From Bhargavaea cecembensis (lineage in GTDB: Bacteria; Bacillota; Bacilli; Bacillales_A; Planococcaceae), in NCBI RefSeq assembly GCF_000826125.2, contig NZ_LN651373.1:1465202-1529201 (forward strand): DNA of 64,000 bases, in the 5' to 3' direction. The translations under genes and the position numbers were made by a program. Positions 56,031 to 64,000 of this stretch are shown one piece after another; the stretch's first letter is position 1; the number at the start of each line of letters is the position of its first letter. The notes under the pieces were generated by a model that made no database searches, was not told the origin of the DNA, and worked only from the letters and a program-made list of their open reading frames with translations.

Positions 56031-57425
56031 TCAATACTTGCCGGCAGGCTGGCCGAGGGTCTCCTCCGCTTTGCCGATCTGCACGCGGACCTGGTCAAAT
56101 CCGGTCCCCCCGTAGGAGTTTCTCCGGCGGACGGCCGCTTCGGGTGCGAGCACGGCGTAGATGTCTTCTTCGATGAGCGGGCTTTCCTCCTGCATGCCGG
56201 ACAGCGGCAGGTCTGTCAGGACGCAGCCTTTCTGGATGCAGGTGAAGACGAGCTTTCCGGTCACTTCGTGCGCTTCGCGGAACGGCATGCCTTTCGCCGC
56301 CAGGTAGTCGGCGAGCTCGGTGGCGTTCGAGAAATCCTTGCCGACCTCCTGCTCCATGACGTCCGCATTCACGGTCATCGTGCGGATCATGCCCGCGAAG
56401 ATGCGGAGCGAGCCGGTGACGGTCTTGACCGTGTCGAACATGCCTTCCTTGTCTTCCTGCATGTCTTTGTTGTAGGCGAGCGGCAGGCCCTTCAGCGTCG
56501 TGAGGAGGCCGGTCAAGTTGCCGTACACGCGGCCGGTTTTGCCGCGGATGAGTTCCGCCATGTCAGGATTCTTTTTCTGCGGCATGATGCTCGAGCCGGT
56601 CGAGAACGCGTCGTCGAGCTCAATGAAGCCGAATTCCTGGCTCGACCAGAGGATGATCTCCTCGGCGAAGCGCGACAGATGCGCCATGAGCAGCGACGAG
56701 GCGGACAGGAATTCGACGATGAAGTCCCGGTCGCTCACCGCGTCCATGCTGTTTTCATAGACACCGGCAAAGCCGAGCAGCTCCGCAGACAGATGCCGGT
56801 CGATCGGGAACGTCGTCCCGGCGAGTGCGCCCGCGCCGAGCGGAGACAGATCGGTCCGCTTGAGGGAGTCTGTGAAACGGCCTTTATCCCGCTCGAGCAT
56901 CCAGAAGTATGCCATCAGGTGATGGGCGAATGACACCGGCTGGGCGCGCTGGAGGTGCGTGTAGCCCGGTGCGAGCGTCTCGACATGGGCTTCCGCCTGC
57001 TCGAGGATCGCCTTCTGGAAGTCTTCGATGAGCACGATGACTTCCTTCGTGCGCGCCTTCAGGTACAGGTGCATGTCGGTCGCGACCTGGTCGTTGCGGC
57101 TGCGTCCGGTGTGGAGCTTGCCGCCGACCGGGCCGATGTCGTCCGTCAGCATCTTCTCGAGGTTCAGGTGAATGTCTTCAAGTTCCACGGAAAATTCCAG
57201 TTCATCCGCTTCCGCCTTTTCTTTCAGACGGGCGAGGCCGCCGAGGATGGCATCCGTCTCATCGTTGGTGAGAATGCCGCATGTTCCGAGCATCCGGACG
57301 TGCGCCGTGCTGCCTTCCAGGTCCTCCAGGACGAGTTCCCGGTCGAAGCCGATCGACGCGCCAAACTCGTCGACCCATTCCTCGGCGCTCTTCTGGAAAC
57401 GGCCACCCCAGAGTTTTTCGGTCAT
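56031..57425 (-). CDS. argH: Argininosuccinate lyase
   Basis: 464 residues. The fumarase/lyase signature is [12 protein letters not shown], and the catalytic His lies in [16 protein letters not shown]. It splits argininosuccinate into arginine and fumarate, the last step of arginine synthesis. The start at 57425 ([10 protein letters not shown]) follows AGAAGGTG and overlaps the argG stop by 4 bp. Longer in-frame starts lack a ribosome binding site. Confidence 0.96.
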   Translation of the reverse strand: MTEKLWGGRFQKSAEEWVDEFGASIGFDRELVLEDLEGSTAHVRMLGTCGILTNDETDAILGGLARLKEKAEADELEFSVELEDIHLNLEKMLTDDIGPVGGKLHTGRSRNDQVATDMHLYLKARTKEVIVLIEDFQKAILEQAEAHVETLAPGYTHLQRAQPVSFAHHLMAYFWMLERDKGRFTDSLKRTDLSPLGAGALAGTTFPIDRHLSAELLGFAGVYENSMDAVSDRDFIVEFLSASSLLMAHLSRFAEEIILWSSQEFGFIELDDAFSTGSSIMPQKKNPDMAELIRGKTGRVYGNLTGLLTTLKGLPLAYNKDMQEDKEGMFDTVKTVTGSLRIFAGMIRTMTVNADVMEQEVGKDFSNATELADYLAAKGMPFREAHEVTGKLVFTCIQKGCVLTDLPLSGMQEESPLIEEDIYAVLAPEAAVRRRNSYGGTGFDQVRVQIGKAEETLGQPAGKY

Positions 57426-58648
57426 GACTGCACCTTCTCCGGCTGTTTCACGGATTCGGCAGCCTTGTTGACGGAGGCGTGGACTTTCGTCGGCAGGCCC
57501 CACAGTTCGATGAAGCCGACGGCGGATTCATGGTTGAACGCGTCTTCCTTCGTATAAGTCGCGAGCTTTTCGTCATAGAGGGAGTTCGGCGACTTGCGGC
57601 CTTCGACGATCGCATGGCCCTTGAACAGTTTCACGCGGACGGTGCCGTTGACGAACTGCTGGGTCTCCTGCAGGAATGCCTGGAGCGCTTTTGTGAGCGG
57701 CGAGAACCAGAGTCCTTCGTAGATGAGCTCGGTCAGCTTCTTGCCGACGACCGGCTTGAAGTGCGCGAGTTCCTTCACGAGCGTGATGTCTTCGAGTTCC
57801 TTGTGCGCCGTGAGCAGCGTCATCGCGCCCGGGCATTCGTATACTTCACGGGACTTGATGCCGACGAGGCGGTTCTCGACGTGGTCGATGCGGCCGACGC
57901 CGTGCTTGCCGGCGATGTCGTTCAAGCTGAGGATCAATTCATCCAGCGCCATTTTCTCGTCGTCGAGCGTGACCGGAACGCCGTGCTCAAAGCCGATTTC
58001 AATGACGTCCGGCGTGTCCGGCGCGTCTTCGAGGGACACCGTCAGGTCGTATGCATCTTCCGGCGGAGCGGCCCACGGGTTCTCGAGGATGCCGCATTCA
58101 TTCGAACGGCCCCACAGGTTCTGGTCGATCGAGTACGGGCTGTCGAGATTGATCGGGATCGGGATGTTGTGCGCTTTCGCGTATTCGATCTCTTCTTCGC
58201 GCGACCAGCCCCACTCGCGGACAGGGGCGATCACTTCAAGCGACGGGTCGAGCGCCTTGATCGACACTTCGAAGCGGACCTGGTCGTTCCCCTTGCCTGT
58301 GCAGCCGTGCGCAACGGCATCTGCGTTCGTTTCATGCGCGATTTCGACGAGTTTCTTCGAAATGAGTGGACGGGACAGCGCCGAGACGAGCGGGTACTTT
58401 TCCTCATAAAGCGTGTGGCCCTGGAGCGCCGGCAGGACGAATTCTTCCGCGAACTCCTTCTTTGCGTCGATCATGTAGCTTTCGGATGCGCCGACCTGGA
58501 GCGCCTTTTCTTTGACGAATGCGAGGTCCTTCCCTTCGCCGACGTCGAGGCAGACCGCGACCACTTCGTATCCTTTTTCCTTCAGCCACGCAACCGCCAC
58601 CGATGTATCAAGACCTCCTGAATATGCAAGAACGACTTTCTTCGCCAT
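57422..58648 (-). CDS. argG: Argininosuccinate synthase
   Basis: 408 residues. The ATP pyrophosphatase loop is [10 protein letters not shown] (about residues 8-17); [13 protein letters not shown] and [13 protein letters not shown] are conserved citrulline/aspartate-binding segments. It joins citrulline and aspartate with ATP. The start at 58648 ([12 protein letters not shown]) is 8 nt after GGAGG. The argG-argH operon has a sigma-A promoter overlapped by ARG boxes, so ArgR/AhrC repression by arginine is expected. Confidence 0.96.
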   Translation of the reverse strand: MAKKVVLAYSGGLDTSVAVAWLKEKGYEVVAVCLDVGEGKDLAFVKEKALQVGASESYMIDAKKEFAEEFVLPALQGHTLYEEKYPLVSALSRPLISKKLVEIAHETNADAVAHGCTGKGNDQVRFEVSIKALDPSLEVIAPVREWGWSREEEIEYAKAHNIPIPINLDSPYSIDQNLWGRSNECGILENPWAAPPEDAYDLTVSLEDAPDTPDVIEIGFEHGVPVTLDDEKMALDELILSLNDIAGKHGVGRIDHVENRLVGIKSREVYECPGAMTLLTAHKELEDITLVKELAHFKPVVGKKLTELIYEGLWFSPLTKALQAFLQETQQFVNGTVRVKLFKGHAIVEGRKSPNSLYDEKLATYTKEDAFNHESAVGFIELWGLPTKVHASVNKAAESVKQPEKVQS

Positions 58649-58669
58649 ATGCAATCCCTCCATGTATGT

Positions 58670-58698
58670 TTATTCATGTTATTCATGTTTTATTCATG
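58670..58698 (-). promoter_or_regulatory. ARG boxes (ArgR/AhrC operator)
   Basis: TTATTCATG occurs at 58670-58678, 58679-58687 and 58690-58698 (on the minus strand CATGAATAA), matching the Bacillus ARG-box half site. The predicted transcription start (near 58697) lies within them, a repressor position. Confidence 0.82.
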
Positions 58699-58703
58699 AG
58701 TGA

Positions 58704-58732
58704 ATCTTAACACGGAATAATCATCGGTGCAA
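58704..58732 (-). promoter_or_regulatory. Sigma-A promoter of argGH
   Basis: Read on the minus strand: TTGCAC (58732-58727), 17 nt, TAAGAT (58709-58704). Confidence 0.7.
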
Positions 58733-58799
58733 GCAAATGTTTATGCATTTCCGAAGAAAGCAAAAAAAGTCGCCCGGAGCCCGCCGGGACCCCGGGTCT

Positions 58800-58858
58800 C
58801 TCAAAGCAAAACAGGCGAGACGCAGCCGGTCACCCGGTTGCAGTCTCGCCTGTTTTGC
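58800..58858 (-). terminator. Hairpin after the lipoprotein pair
   Basis: GCAAAACAGGCGAGAC (58806-58821) pairs perfectly with 58843-58858, enclosing a second stem (GCAGCCGG/CCGGTTGC). It lies 7 nt after the lipoprotein stop; the T-rich end is partly inside the stem. Confidence 0.75.
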
Positions 58859-58865
58859 GGTCCGA

Positions 58866-59426
58866 TCATTCGCTTTTCGGTTCTTTCGTATATTCGTGGC
58901 TGTCGACGTCGAGTTCCACGGTGTAGGTCTCATTGGATTCGACGATCGTGTAGTCGAATTTGACCGTCTCTTCGCCGAGCTCCGGCTTGCCGAGGAGGAC
59001 GAAGTCATTGCCCTCTTTTTCGAGGAACGCCTGGAATGCTTCGGTCTGGCTGATCGACAGGCCGTCTTTCGGCACGACGAAGACCGAGGCGTGCGCCTGA
59101 CCCGGGAACGAGCGCGCGACCATGCCCGTATGGTACACATCGGCCCGCATGCCCTTTTCCAGATCCCCGATTTCCAGTTTCCGCTCTTCTCCGTCTCCTA
59201 CGCTGACGAAGTGGGTCTCTTCGTCAATCGTATAGAAGATGTCATTGACGAGCACCCGGTCGCCGTCAATGTCCGTGATGAACCCTTCCACTTTTTCAAG
59301 CCCTTCAACCGAAGCGGACAGTTTATCTTCCGCTTTCGGGCCATCCGACTGGCCCCCGCTCCCCCCGCCGGTGCCGCAGGCGGAAAGAAAAAGCGTTGCC
59401 GTTGCGCAGATCAGAAATTTTTTCAC
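58866..59426 (-). CDS. DUF3221-like lipoprotein, second of a tandem pair
   Basis: 186 residues. Lipobox LFLSAC, then a Gly/Ser linker and a domain EGFITDIDGDRVLVNDIFYT, GMRADVYHTGMVARSFPGQA. This is the DUF3221 (YobA-type) style of small extracytoplasmic domain. It is about half identical by eye to the preceding gene, a tandem duplication. The start is the GTG at 59426, 8 nt after GGGGAG; a GTG at 59435 abuts the ribosome binding site. Function unknown. Confidence 0.75.
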   Translation of the reverse strand: MKKFLICATATLFLSACGTGGGSGGQSDGPKAEDKLSASVEGLEKVEGFITDIDGDRVLVNDIFYTIDEETHFVSVGDGEERKLEIGDLEKGMRADVYHTGMVARSFPGQAHASVFVVPKDGLSISQTEAFQAFLEKEGNDFVLLGKPELGEETVKFDYTIVESNETYTVELDVDSHEYTKEPKSE

Positions 59427-59431
59427 TGCAA

Positions 59432-60007
59432 TCACTCCCCGGAATGTTCGTCATCGATCGGTTCTTTCGTGTACGCTTTTGTGTCCGTGTCCAGCTCCAC
59501 GCGGAATTCCTCGTTTGAATCCGACGTATAATCAAACCGGATTTCGCCCTCGGGGAACTCGACCTTTTTGATCACCCAGGGCTGGTCGTCCTCTTCTTCA
59601 AGGAACGACCGGAATGCCTCCGCCTGCTTCATCTCTTCCTCTCCCTTTTGGACCGCAAACACGTCGGCGTAAGCCTGGCCCGGCAAGGACAGCGCCACGA
59701 CGCCGGAATGGTAGACATCCACTCTCATGCCCTTCTCCAGATCTTCGGCCGCCAGCGTCTTTTCGGAGCCGTCGCCGAGGGAGACGAGGTGGGTGTTTTC
59801 ATCCATCGAATAAGAGACGTCATTGACGAGCACGCGGCCGTCTTCGATCGCAACGATCAGTCCCTCGGTCTTCTCCATCCCTTCCACGGACACGGACAGC
59901 TGATCCTCTTTCCCTGTCTCTCCTGAAGGAGCGGCGTCCCCGCCGCCTCCCGTCCCGCAGGCGGACAGCAGCACCGCCGTGGCGGCGAAAATCAATAACT
60001 TCTTCAA
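59432..60007 (-). CDS. DUF3221-like lipoprotein, first of a tandem pair
   Basis: 191 residues. Signal peptide KKLLIFAATAVLLSACGTGG with the lipidated Cys at about residue 17. The domain repeats the paralogue's motifs: EGLIVAIEDGRVLVNDVSYS, GMRVDVYHSGVVALSLPGQA, and ends TDTKAYTKEP. The start is TTG at 60007, 6 nt after AGGGGGTG; an in-frame GTG at 60016 abuts the ribosome binding site. Five bases separate it from its paralogue. Function unknown. Confidence 0.75.
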   Translation of the reverse strand: MKKLLIFAATAVLLSACGTGGGGDAAPSGETGKEDQLSVSVEGMEKTEGLIVAIEDGRVLVNDVSYSMDENTHLVSLGDGSEKTLAAEDLEKGMRVDVYHSGVVALSLPGQAYADVFAVQKGEEEMKQAEAFRSFLEEEDDQPWVIKKVEFPEGEIRFDYTSDSNEEFRVELDTDTKAYTKEPIDDEHSGE

Positions 60008-60014
60008 AATTTTC

Positions 60015-60046
60015 ACCCCCTCAACCGATCAGACGGTCGAGGGGGT
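60015..60046 (-). other. Hairpin overlapping the lipoprotein ribosome binding site
   Basis: ACCCCCTCAACCG (60015-60027) pairs with CGGTCGAGGGGGT (60034-60046) with one G.U. On the minus strand it covers AGGGGGTG, the ribosome binding site of the first lipoprotein gene, so folding could limit translation. It also follows the stop of the yqjQ-like gene by a few bases and could help end that transcript. Confidence 0.5.
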
Positions 60047-60054
60047 ATGGAGTT

Positions 60055-60807
60055 TCATTTCTTTTCAAAGAAATTCCGGCCGAGCTTTTCGGTGAGCCCG
60101 GGAGCGATCGAATGGGCCCTGGCGGCGGCCGCCATGTACCACGGAAGATCGATGTCGCGGACCGGACGGCCGAGTGCCCGGACGGCGGCTTCTGCGACTT
60201 TTTCCGGAGAGGTCAGGTAGCCGGCCATCGATTCCCGGTAGTCCGCAGACGGAGCGGCCAGGTCAAGGAATGGCGTATCGACAGGCCCCGGATTAATCGA
60301 GGTGACGGTGATGCCGTGCGGGGCCATCTCGAGCCGGAGCGCATCCGCGTAGCCGAGGAGGGCGGCTTTGGAGGCGGCGTAGGCGGACGCTTTTTTCGTG
60401 GCGACTTTCCCCGCGGCGGAAGCGATGAAGATGATCTGCCCCGCCCCCCGAGCCATCATGCCCGGCAGGAGCCGCCGCAGCAGCTTCATCGGGGAGGCGG
60501 CGTTCACCTCGAGCATCCGGTCGATCGTTTCGTCGGACAGCTCATGGGCGTGGACGAACGCACCGACGCCGGATGCCAGGATGACCGCATCGGGTGCTCC
60601 CGCCGCCCGTGCCACCCGGTCGAGTCCGGCGGCGTTGGACAGGTCGGCCTCCAGGATCCCGGCCCCTTCCCGCCGGATGTCTTCGAGGGTTGAGCGGTTG
60701 CGCCCGGTGGCGAGCACGAGATGCCCTTCCTTCAGCAGTTCCGAAACGATTGCCCGGCCGATGCCGCCGGTCGCGCCGGTGACGAGCACCCGCTTACGCC
60801 TGTTCAT
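60055..60807 (-). CDS. Short-chain dehydrogenase (YqjQ-like)
   Basis: 250 residues with the NAD(P)-binding TGATGGIG (residues 10-17), the catalytic Ser in IFIASAAGK and YAASKAALL with catalytic Tyr and Lys, then INPGPVDTPF. Classical SDR of unknown substrate. In Bacillus yqjQ lies beside yqjP and proI as here. It starts 14 bp inside the end of the MBL gene, so both are coupled. Confidence 0.9.
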   Translation of the reverse strand: MNRRKRVLVTGATGGIGRAIVSELLKEGHLVLATGRNRSTLEDIRREGAGILEADLSNAAGLDRVARAAGAPDAVILASGVGAFVHAHELSDETIDRMLEVNAASPMKLLRRLLPGMMARGAGQIIFIASAAGKVATKKASAYAASKAALLGYADALRLEMAPHGITVTSINPGPVDTPFLDLAAPSADYRESMAGYLTSPEKVAEAAVRALGRPVRDIDLPWYMAAAARAHSIAPGLTEKLGRNFFEKK

Positions 60808-61738
60808 AATGAAGCACCCCGTCTTCCCCGCGTGTTTCCTCCGCGAGCCCTTCCTCGACGAGCCAGTCCGCCTGGCCGATCGTCTCCGAGAGCGTCAGGC
60901 CGAGTTCTTTCTGATACATCGTCGGGAACAGACGCGTGGTCAGGTCGAAAATCGTCTTCGGCCCGTCTTCCAGCATGCCGAGCACTTTCATCGCGCGGTC
61001 TTTCTGCTGATCAAGACGGTGTTCAATGAGCGGCGCGATCCCCCGCACTTCTTCGCCGTGTCCCGGGTAGACGACTTCCACCGGCAGCGCGGCAACCCGG
61101 CGGAGCGAATCGTTGTATTCCAGCAGCGATTTCGGCCGTCCGGCTTTCGGATCGAGCGGCGGTTCGATGAGCGGATTGGAAGAGATCTTCCCGAGCACGA
61201 GGTCGCCGCCGATCATGTCGCCTGTGCTTTCACTGAAGAAGGCCAGGTGGCTCCGGGCATGGCCGGGTGTTTCGAGCGCGGTCCAGCCGGGATGCCCCGG
61301 CACGGCGTCCCCTTCGCCAAGCAGTCCGTCGAGCGGCCGGCTGCCCATGAATCCGACCGGACGCTTCATTTTTGAGACCCATTTCAAATATTCTTCCGGC
61401 ACGCCCTCTTCGGTCAGGCAGTCCAGATAAAATCGGTCGTGATGCTCAAAAAACGCCTCGTCCCGGCGCAGCCACGGGTCGTTGTAGGCGTGCCCGAGCA
61501 ACGCCGCCCGCTCGAAACGGTCGACGAGGCCGGCGTGGTCCGGATGATGATGCGTCAGGATGACCTGCTCGATGTCTTCCGGCCGGTACCCGGCTTCCTT
61601 CAATCCGTGCAGAAGCGCTTCCCACGCTTCGGTTGTATTCGTGCCGGCGTCGAACAGGGTGAGCGCGTCCCCTTTCAGCAAATACGCGTTGACATCTCCG
61701 ACGGCAAACGGCGTCGGCATGGTGATGGTATGGATCAT
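60794..61738 (-). CDS. MBL-fold metallohydrolase (YqjP-like)
   Basis: 314 residues. The metallo-beta-lactamase motif is TLFDAGTN, then LTHHHPDHAG (zinc ligands), with GHARSHLAFF, GGDLVLG and YPGHGEEV further on. The C-terminal helical part (about 240-314) resembles that of glyoxalase II-like hydrolases. Substrate unknown. The start at 61738 follows GGAGGGGTTCCG. Confidence 0.9.
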   Translation of the reverse strand: MIHTITMPTPFAVGDVNAYLLKGDALTLFDAGTNTTEAWEALLHGLKEAGYRPEDIEQVILTHHHPDHAGLVDRFERAALLGHAYNDPWLRRDEAFFEHHDRFYLDCLTEEGVPEEYLKWVSKMKRPVGFMGSRPLDGLLGEGDAVPGHPGWTALETPGHARSHLAFFSESTGDMIGGDLVLGKISSNPLIEPPLDPKAGRPKSLLEYNDSLRRVAALPVEVVYPGHGEEVRGIAPLIEHRLDQQKDRAMKVLGMLEDGPKTIFDLTTRLFPTMYQKELGLTLSETIGQADWLVEEGLAEETRGEDGVLHYEQA

Positions 61739-61805
61739 CGGAACCCCTCCGTTGAATGAATCGTGATTCATTTATTGTACATGAGGAGAACCGCCGCGTC
61801 ATCTG

Positions 61806-61834
61806 TTGACACTGCACGGCCGGGTGCGTATAAT
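61806..61834 (+). promoter_or_regulatory. Perfect-consensus sigma-A promoter of proC
   Basis: TTGACA (61806-61811), exactly 17 nt, TATAAT (61829-61834). A very strong promoter, in keeping with control by premature termination in the T-box leader that follows. Confidence 0.9.
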
Positions 61835-61840
61835 CACGTT

Positions 61841-62065
61841 AACCGAATGAACGGAATGCTCCGACGAAGACGAGTACGGGCGGTGAAGGCGCACAGAAAA
61901 TGCGGTCACCGGCTGAGAGCCGCATCCCCTCTCCCGCCCCGAACCTGCTTTTGAGCCGCCGTGGAAACACGGCCGCAGCCCTCTGCGTTAAAGGGGATGA
62001 GCCGCGCCGGCCCTACCGGTGAATGAAGGTGGTACCGCGGAAACGATGCGTTTTCGTCCTTTTTC
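61841..62065 (+). ncRNA. T-box leader, proline specificity
   Basis: The leader contains GAGTA, a long stem I with the apical GGCTGAGAGCC hairpin, a specifier-loop segment CGAACCTGC in which CCT (61944-61946) would be the proline codon, and the T-box core AAGGTGGTACCGCG (62026-62039). A small terminator (CGGAAACG/CGTTTTCG, 62038-62056, then T-rich) follows. Uncharged tRNA-Pro would pair with the specifier and the T box and allow transcription of proC. The specifier assignment is by pattern, not by folding. Confidence 0.88.
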
Positions 62066-62127
62066 ATGATTGATTCATGAACGGGGACGAGAGCGCATCT
62101 TTTATTTTGAGAAGGAGGATGAACGGG

Positions 62128-62937
62128 ATGGAAAATGTGCTGTTTGTCGGCGCAGGTTCGATGGCGGAGGCCATCATGGCCGGGATTTTGGAAAAGGGGG
62201 CCGTGAACCCGTCGTCTGTGTTCGTGATGAATAAATCCGATGAAGGCCGTCTGGGCATGCTGAAGGAGAAATACGGCGTCGTGCCGGTAAAGAAAGAACA
62301 TCCGGAAGTCGGACTGGCGGAACTCGTCGTGTTTGCGACGAAGCCGAAAGACGTGCGCCAGGCGATGAGTGATGTGGCCGCCTATCTTCATCCGGAAGCG
62401 GCAGTGTTGTCGGTGATGGCCGGGATTCCGATCCGGACGTTCGAAGAAGGCCTCGGCAGCCGGCCGGTGGCGCGTTCCATGCCGAACACGTCCGCCACGA
62501 TCGGACTTGCCGCGACCGGCGTGGCGATGAACAATGCGGTGTGCGACCGGGTGCGCGGGGACATCCTTTCGCTTCTCGGCTCGGTCGGCATCGTCAAGGA
62601 AGTGGCGGAAGACGATCTCCACCTCGTGACCGCCCTTTCCGGAAGCGGCCCGGCGTATGTGTATTATTTCACGGAAGCCCTGGAGGAAGCGGCGAAGACC
62701 GCCGGGTTTGACGGAAGGGACGCGCGCGAACTGATCATCCAGACGCTCGAGGGGGCGGCGGCGATGATGCGGCAGACCGGGCTGGAGCCGGCGGATCTGC
62801 GCGAGCATGTGACGAGCCCGGGCGGCACGACCGCTGCCGGACTCCGCGCGCTGGATGAAGCCGGCTTCCACCGGGCGGTCGCCTCCTGCATCCGCGCAGC
62901 CGAAAACCGCTCACGCGAGCTCGCGGACGGGAAGTGA
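62128..62937 (+). CDS. proC: Pyrroline-5-carboxylate reductase
   Basis: 269 residues. The N-terminal Rossmann loop VGAGSMAEA (residues 7-15), VVFATKPKDV, and the C-terminal signature GSGPAYVYYFTEALEEAA and SPGGTTAAGLRALDE are those of ProC (ProI in Bacillus). It makes proline from pyrroline-5-carboxylate with NADPH. The ATG at 62128 is 9 nt after AAGGAGG; an ATG at 62119 directly abuts it. It is the product of a T-box-controlled transcript. Confidence 0.95.
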   Translation: MENVLFVGAGSMAEAIMAGILEKGAVNPSSVFVMNKSDEGRLGMLKEKYGVVPVKKEHPEVGLAELVVFATKPKDVRQAMSDVAAYLHPEAAVLSVMAGIPIRTFEEGLGSRPVARSMPNTSATIGLAATGVAMNNAVCDRVRGDILSLLGSVGIVKEVAEDDLHLVTALSGSGPAYVYYFTEALEEAAKTAGFDGRDARELIIQTLEGAAAMMRQTGLEPADLREHVTSPGGTTAAGLRALDEAGFHRAVASCIRAAENRSRELADGK

Positions 62938-62991
62938 CCGCCGGCAACTGATAGAATGGAAAGGAATTCTGTCAGGGGAAGGTGAGTATGG

Positions 62992-64000
62992 ATGGCAACA
63001 TTGTTCGAATCGATCAAATTTGGTGAAGTGACGCTGCGCAACCGGATCGTCATGTCCCCGATGTGCATGTACTCCTGTCCGGAAGGGGACGGCCGGGTCC
63101 AGGACTGGCACCTCGTCCACTATCCGACACGCGCAGTCGGCGGCGCCGGCCTCATCATTGTCGAGGCGACCGCGGTCCAGCCGGAAGGCCGGATCTCCAA
63201 TGAAGACCTCGGCATCTGGGAAGACGGACAGATAGAGGGGCTCGGCCGGCTGACGGATCTGATCAAGCAGCACGGAGCAGCGGCAGGCATCCAGCTGGCT
63301 CACGCCGGCCGCAAGTCGGAGACGGACGGGGACATCTTCGCCCCGTCGGCGATCGCTTTCAATGACCGGTACAAAGAGCCGAAGGAAATGACTACGGAAG
63401 ACATCCGGGCGACCGTCTCCGCTTTCCGGGAAGCGGCACGTCGGGCGAAGAAAGCCGGGTTCGACGTGATCGAGCTCCACGGAGCGCACGGCTACCTGCT
63501 CAACGAATTCCTCTCTCCGCTCTCCAACCGGCGGACCGACGAATACGGCGGCAGCGCGGAAAACCGCTACCGGGTCCTCCGCGAGACGATCGATGCCGTC
63601 AAGGAAGTGTGGGACGGGCCGCTGTTCGTCCGGGTTTCCGCAAGCGACTGGACGGACGGCGGCATGGGGCCGGACGACTATGTGCCGATGGCGCGCTGGA
63701 TGAAGGAACAGGGCGTCGATTTCATCGACGTGAGCTCGGGTGCCGTCGTGCCGGCCCGGATCGAAAGCTACCCGGGCTACCAGGTGCCGTTTTCCGAGAC
63801 GATCCGGAGCGGCGCCGGCATTGCCACCGGTGCCGTCGGCATGATCGCCGAGCCCGAGCACGCCGAGGAAATTGTCCGCAACGGCCGCGCCGATCTCGTG
63901 CTGCTCGGCCGGGAACTGCTGCGCGACCCGTACTGGCCGCGCAGGGCGGCGAATGTGCTCGGTGCGGAGGTCGAAGCACCGGTTCAATACGAACGCGGCT
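62992..64000 (+). CDS. namA: NADPH dehydrogenase NamA (YqjM, Old Yellow Enzyme family), 3' end cut
   Basis: The reading frame runs to the window end; 336 codons are visible and the last residues read VQYERG, where Bacillus YqjM ends YERGW, so about one residue and the stop are missing. The FMN-contacting Cys25 is in [10 protein letters not shown], and the substrate-binding His pair is in [21 protein letters not shown]. It reduces activated alkenes such as N-ethylmaleimide or trinitrotoluene in vitro; the natural substrate is unknown. The ATG at 62992 follows GGGAAGGTG. It lies 54 bp after proC, likely on the same transcript. Confidence 0.93.
   Translation, partial: MATLFESIKFGEVTLRNRIVMSPMCMYSCPEGDGRVQDWHLVHYPTRAVGGAGLIIVEATAVQPEGRISNEDLGIWEDGQIEGLGRLTDLIKQHGAAAGIQLAHAGRKSETDGDIFAPSAIAFNDRYKEPKEMTTEDIRATVSAFREAARRAKKAGFDVIELHGAHGYLLNEFLSPLSNRRTDEYGGSAENRYRVLRETIDAVKEVWDGPLFVRVSASDWTDGGMGPDDYVPMARWMKEQGVDFIDVSSGAVVPARIESYPGYQVPFSETIRSGAGIATGAVGMIAEPEHAEEIVRNGRADLVLLGRELLRDPYWPRRAANVLGAEVEAPVQYERG

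Overview
The window looks like chromosomal core DNA of a fairly high-GC (roughly 55-60 percent by eye) member of the Bacillales. Protein content and gene order resemble Planococcaceae, and a Bhargavaea-like organism would fit, but that is inference. Supporting signs are a gerA-type germination operon, AGGAGG-type ribosome binding sites, frequent TTG/GTG starts, L-box and T-box leaders, a LexA box of the Bacillus type, and Bacillus-like neighbourhoods (odhAB, citB-yneP-yneQ-yneR-plsY-parEC, ccdA-ccdC-yneK, yqjM/proI/yqjP/yqjQ). I saw no rRNA, tRNA, insertion sequence, prophage or CRISPR array.

Layout. 0-8 kb: secreted CAP-domain protein, a three-gene germination receptor operon behind a likely sigma-G promoter, a MATE exporter and a stand-alone murG. 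8-18 kb: odhA-odhB (TCA cycle), a small conserved protein, a MoxR/VWA pair, then convergent telA-xpaC. 18-28 kb: cold-shock protein with a structured leader, lipoprotein, ABC-F protein, msrA, LCP ligase, AI-2E permease, short Spo0M-like protein, MarR regulator and a 1.5 kb gene-free stretch. 28-33 kb: lysine-riboswitch operon dapA-dapB-dapH-dapL-alr for diaminopimelate and lysine. 33-43 kb: topoisomerase IV (parE-parC), plsY, yneR-, yneQ- and yneP-like genes and aconitase, plus a 35-residue membrane ORF. 43-52 kb: stress membrane protein, transglycosylase, SCO protein, the YvrJ/DUF2922/DUF1659 trio, a ccdA-thioredoxin-ccdC cytochrome c maturation operon and a heterodimeric ABC exporter. 52-64 kb: SOS-controlled Y-family polymerase with YolD, a divergent MocR/PaiB pair, argG-argH behind ARG boxes, duplicated DUF3221-like lipoproteins, yqjQ-yqjP and T-box-controlled proC followed by namA (cut by the window end).

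The most unusual signal is not a gene. At least nine intergenic stretches hold short tandem arrays with a period of 20, 21 or 22 bp. Each locus has its own sequence, but all share one design: a conserved core of about 10-15 bp and a variable remainder, always downstream of at least one stop codon. Two arrays 33 kb apart (about 12.4-12.95 kb and 45.9-46.17 kb) use the same TTTTC..AGGCGC core and the same spacing rule of 21 or 29 bp, giving higher-order repeats of about 121 and 71 bp. Periods such as 20, 22, 71 and 121 do not keep a reading frame, so a DNA- or RNA-level role, or a replication-slippage origin, is more likely than coding.

All functional names come from reading translated sequence and recalling protein families; no database search was possible.
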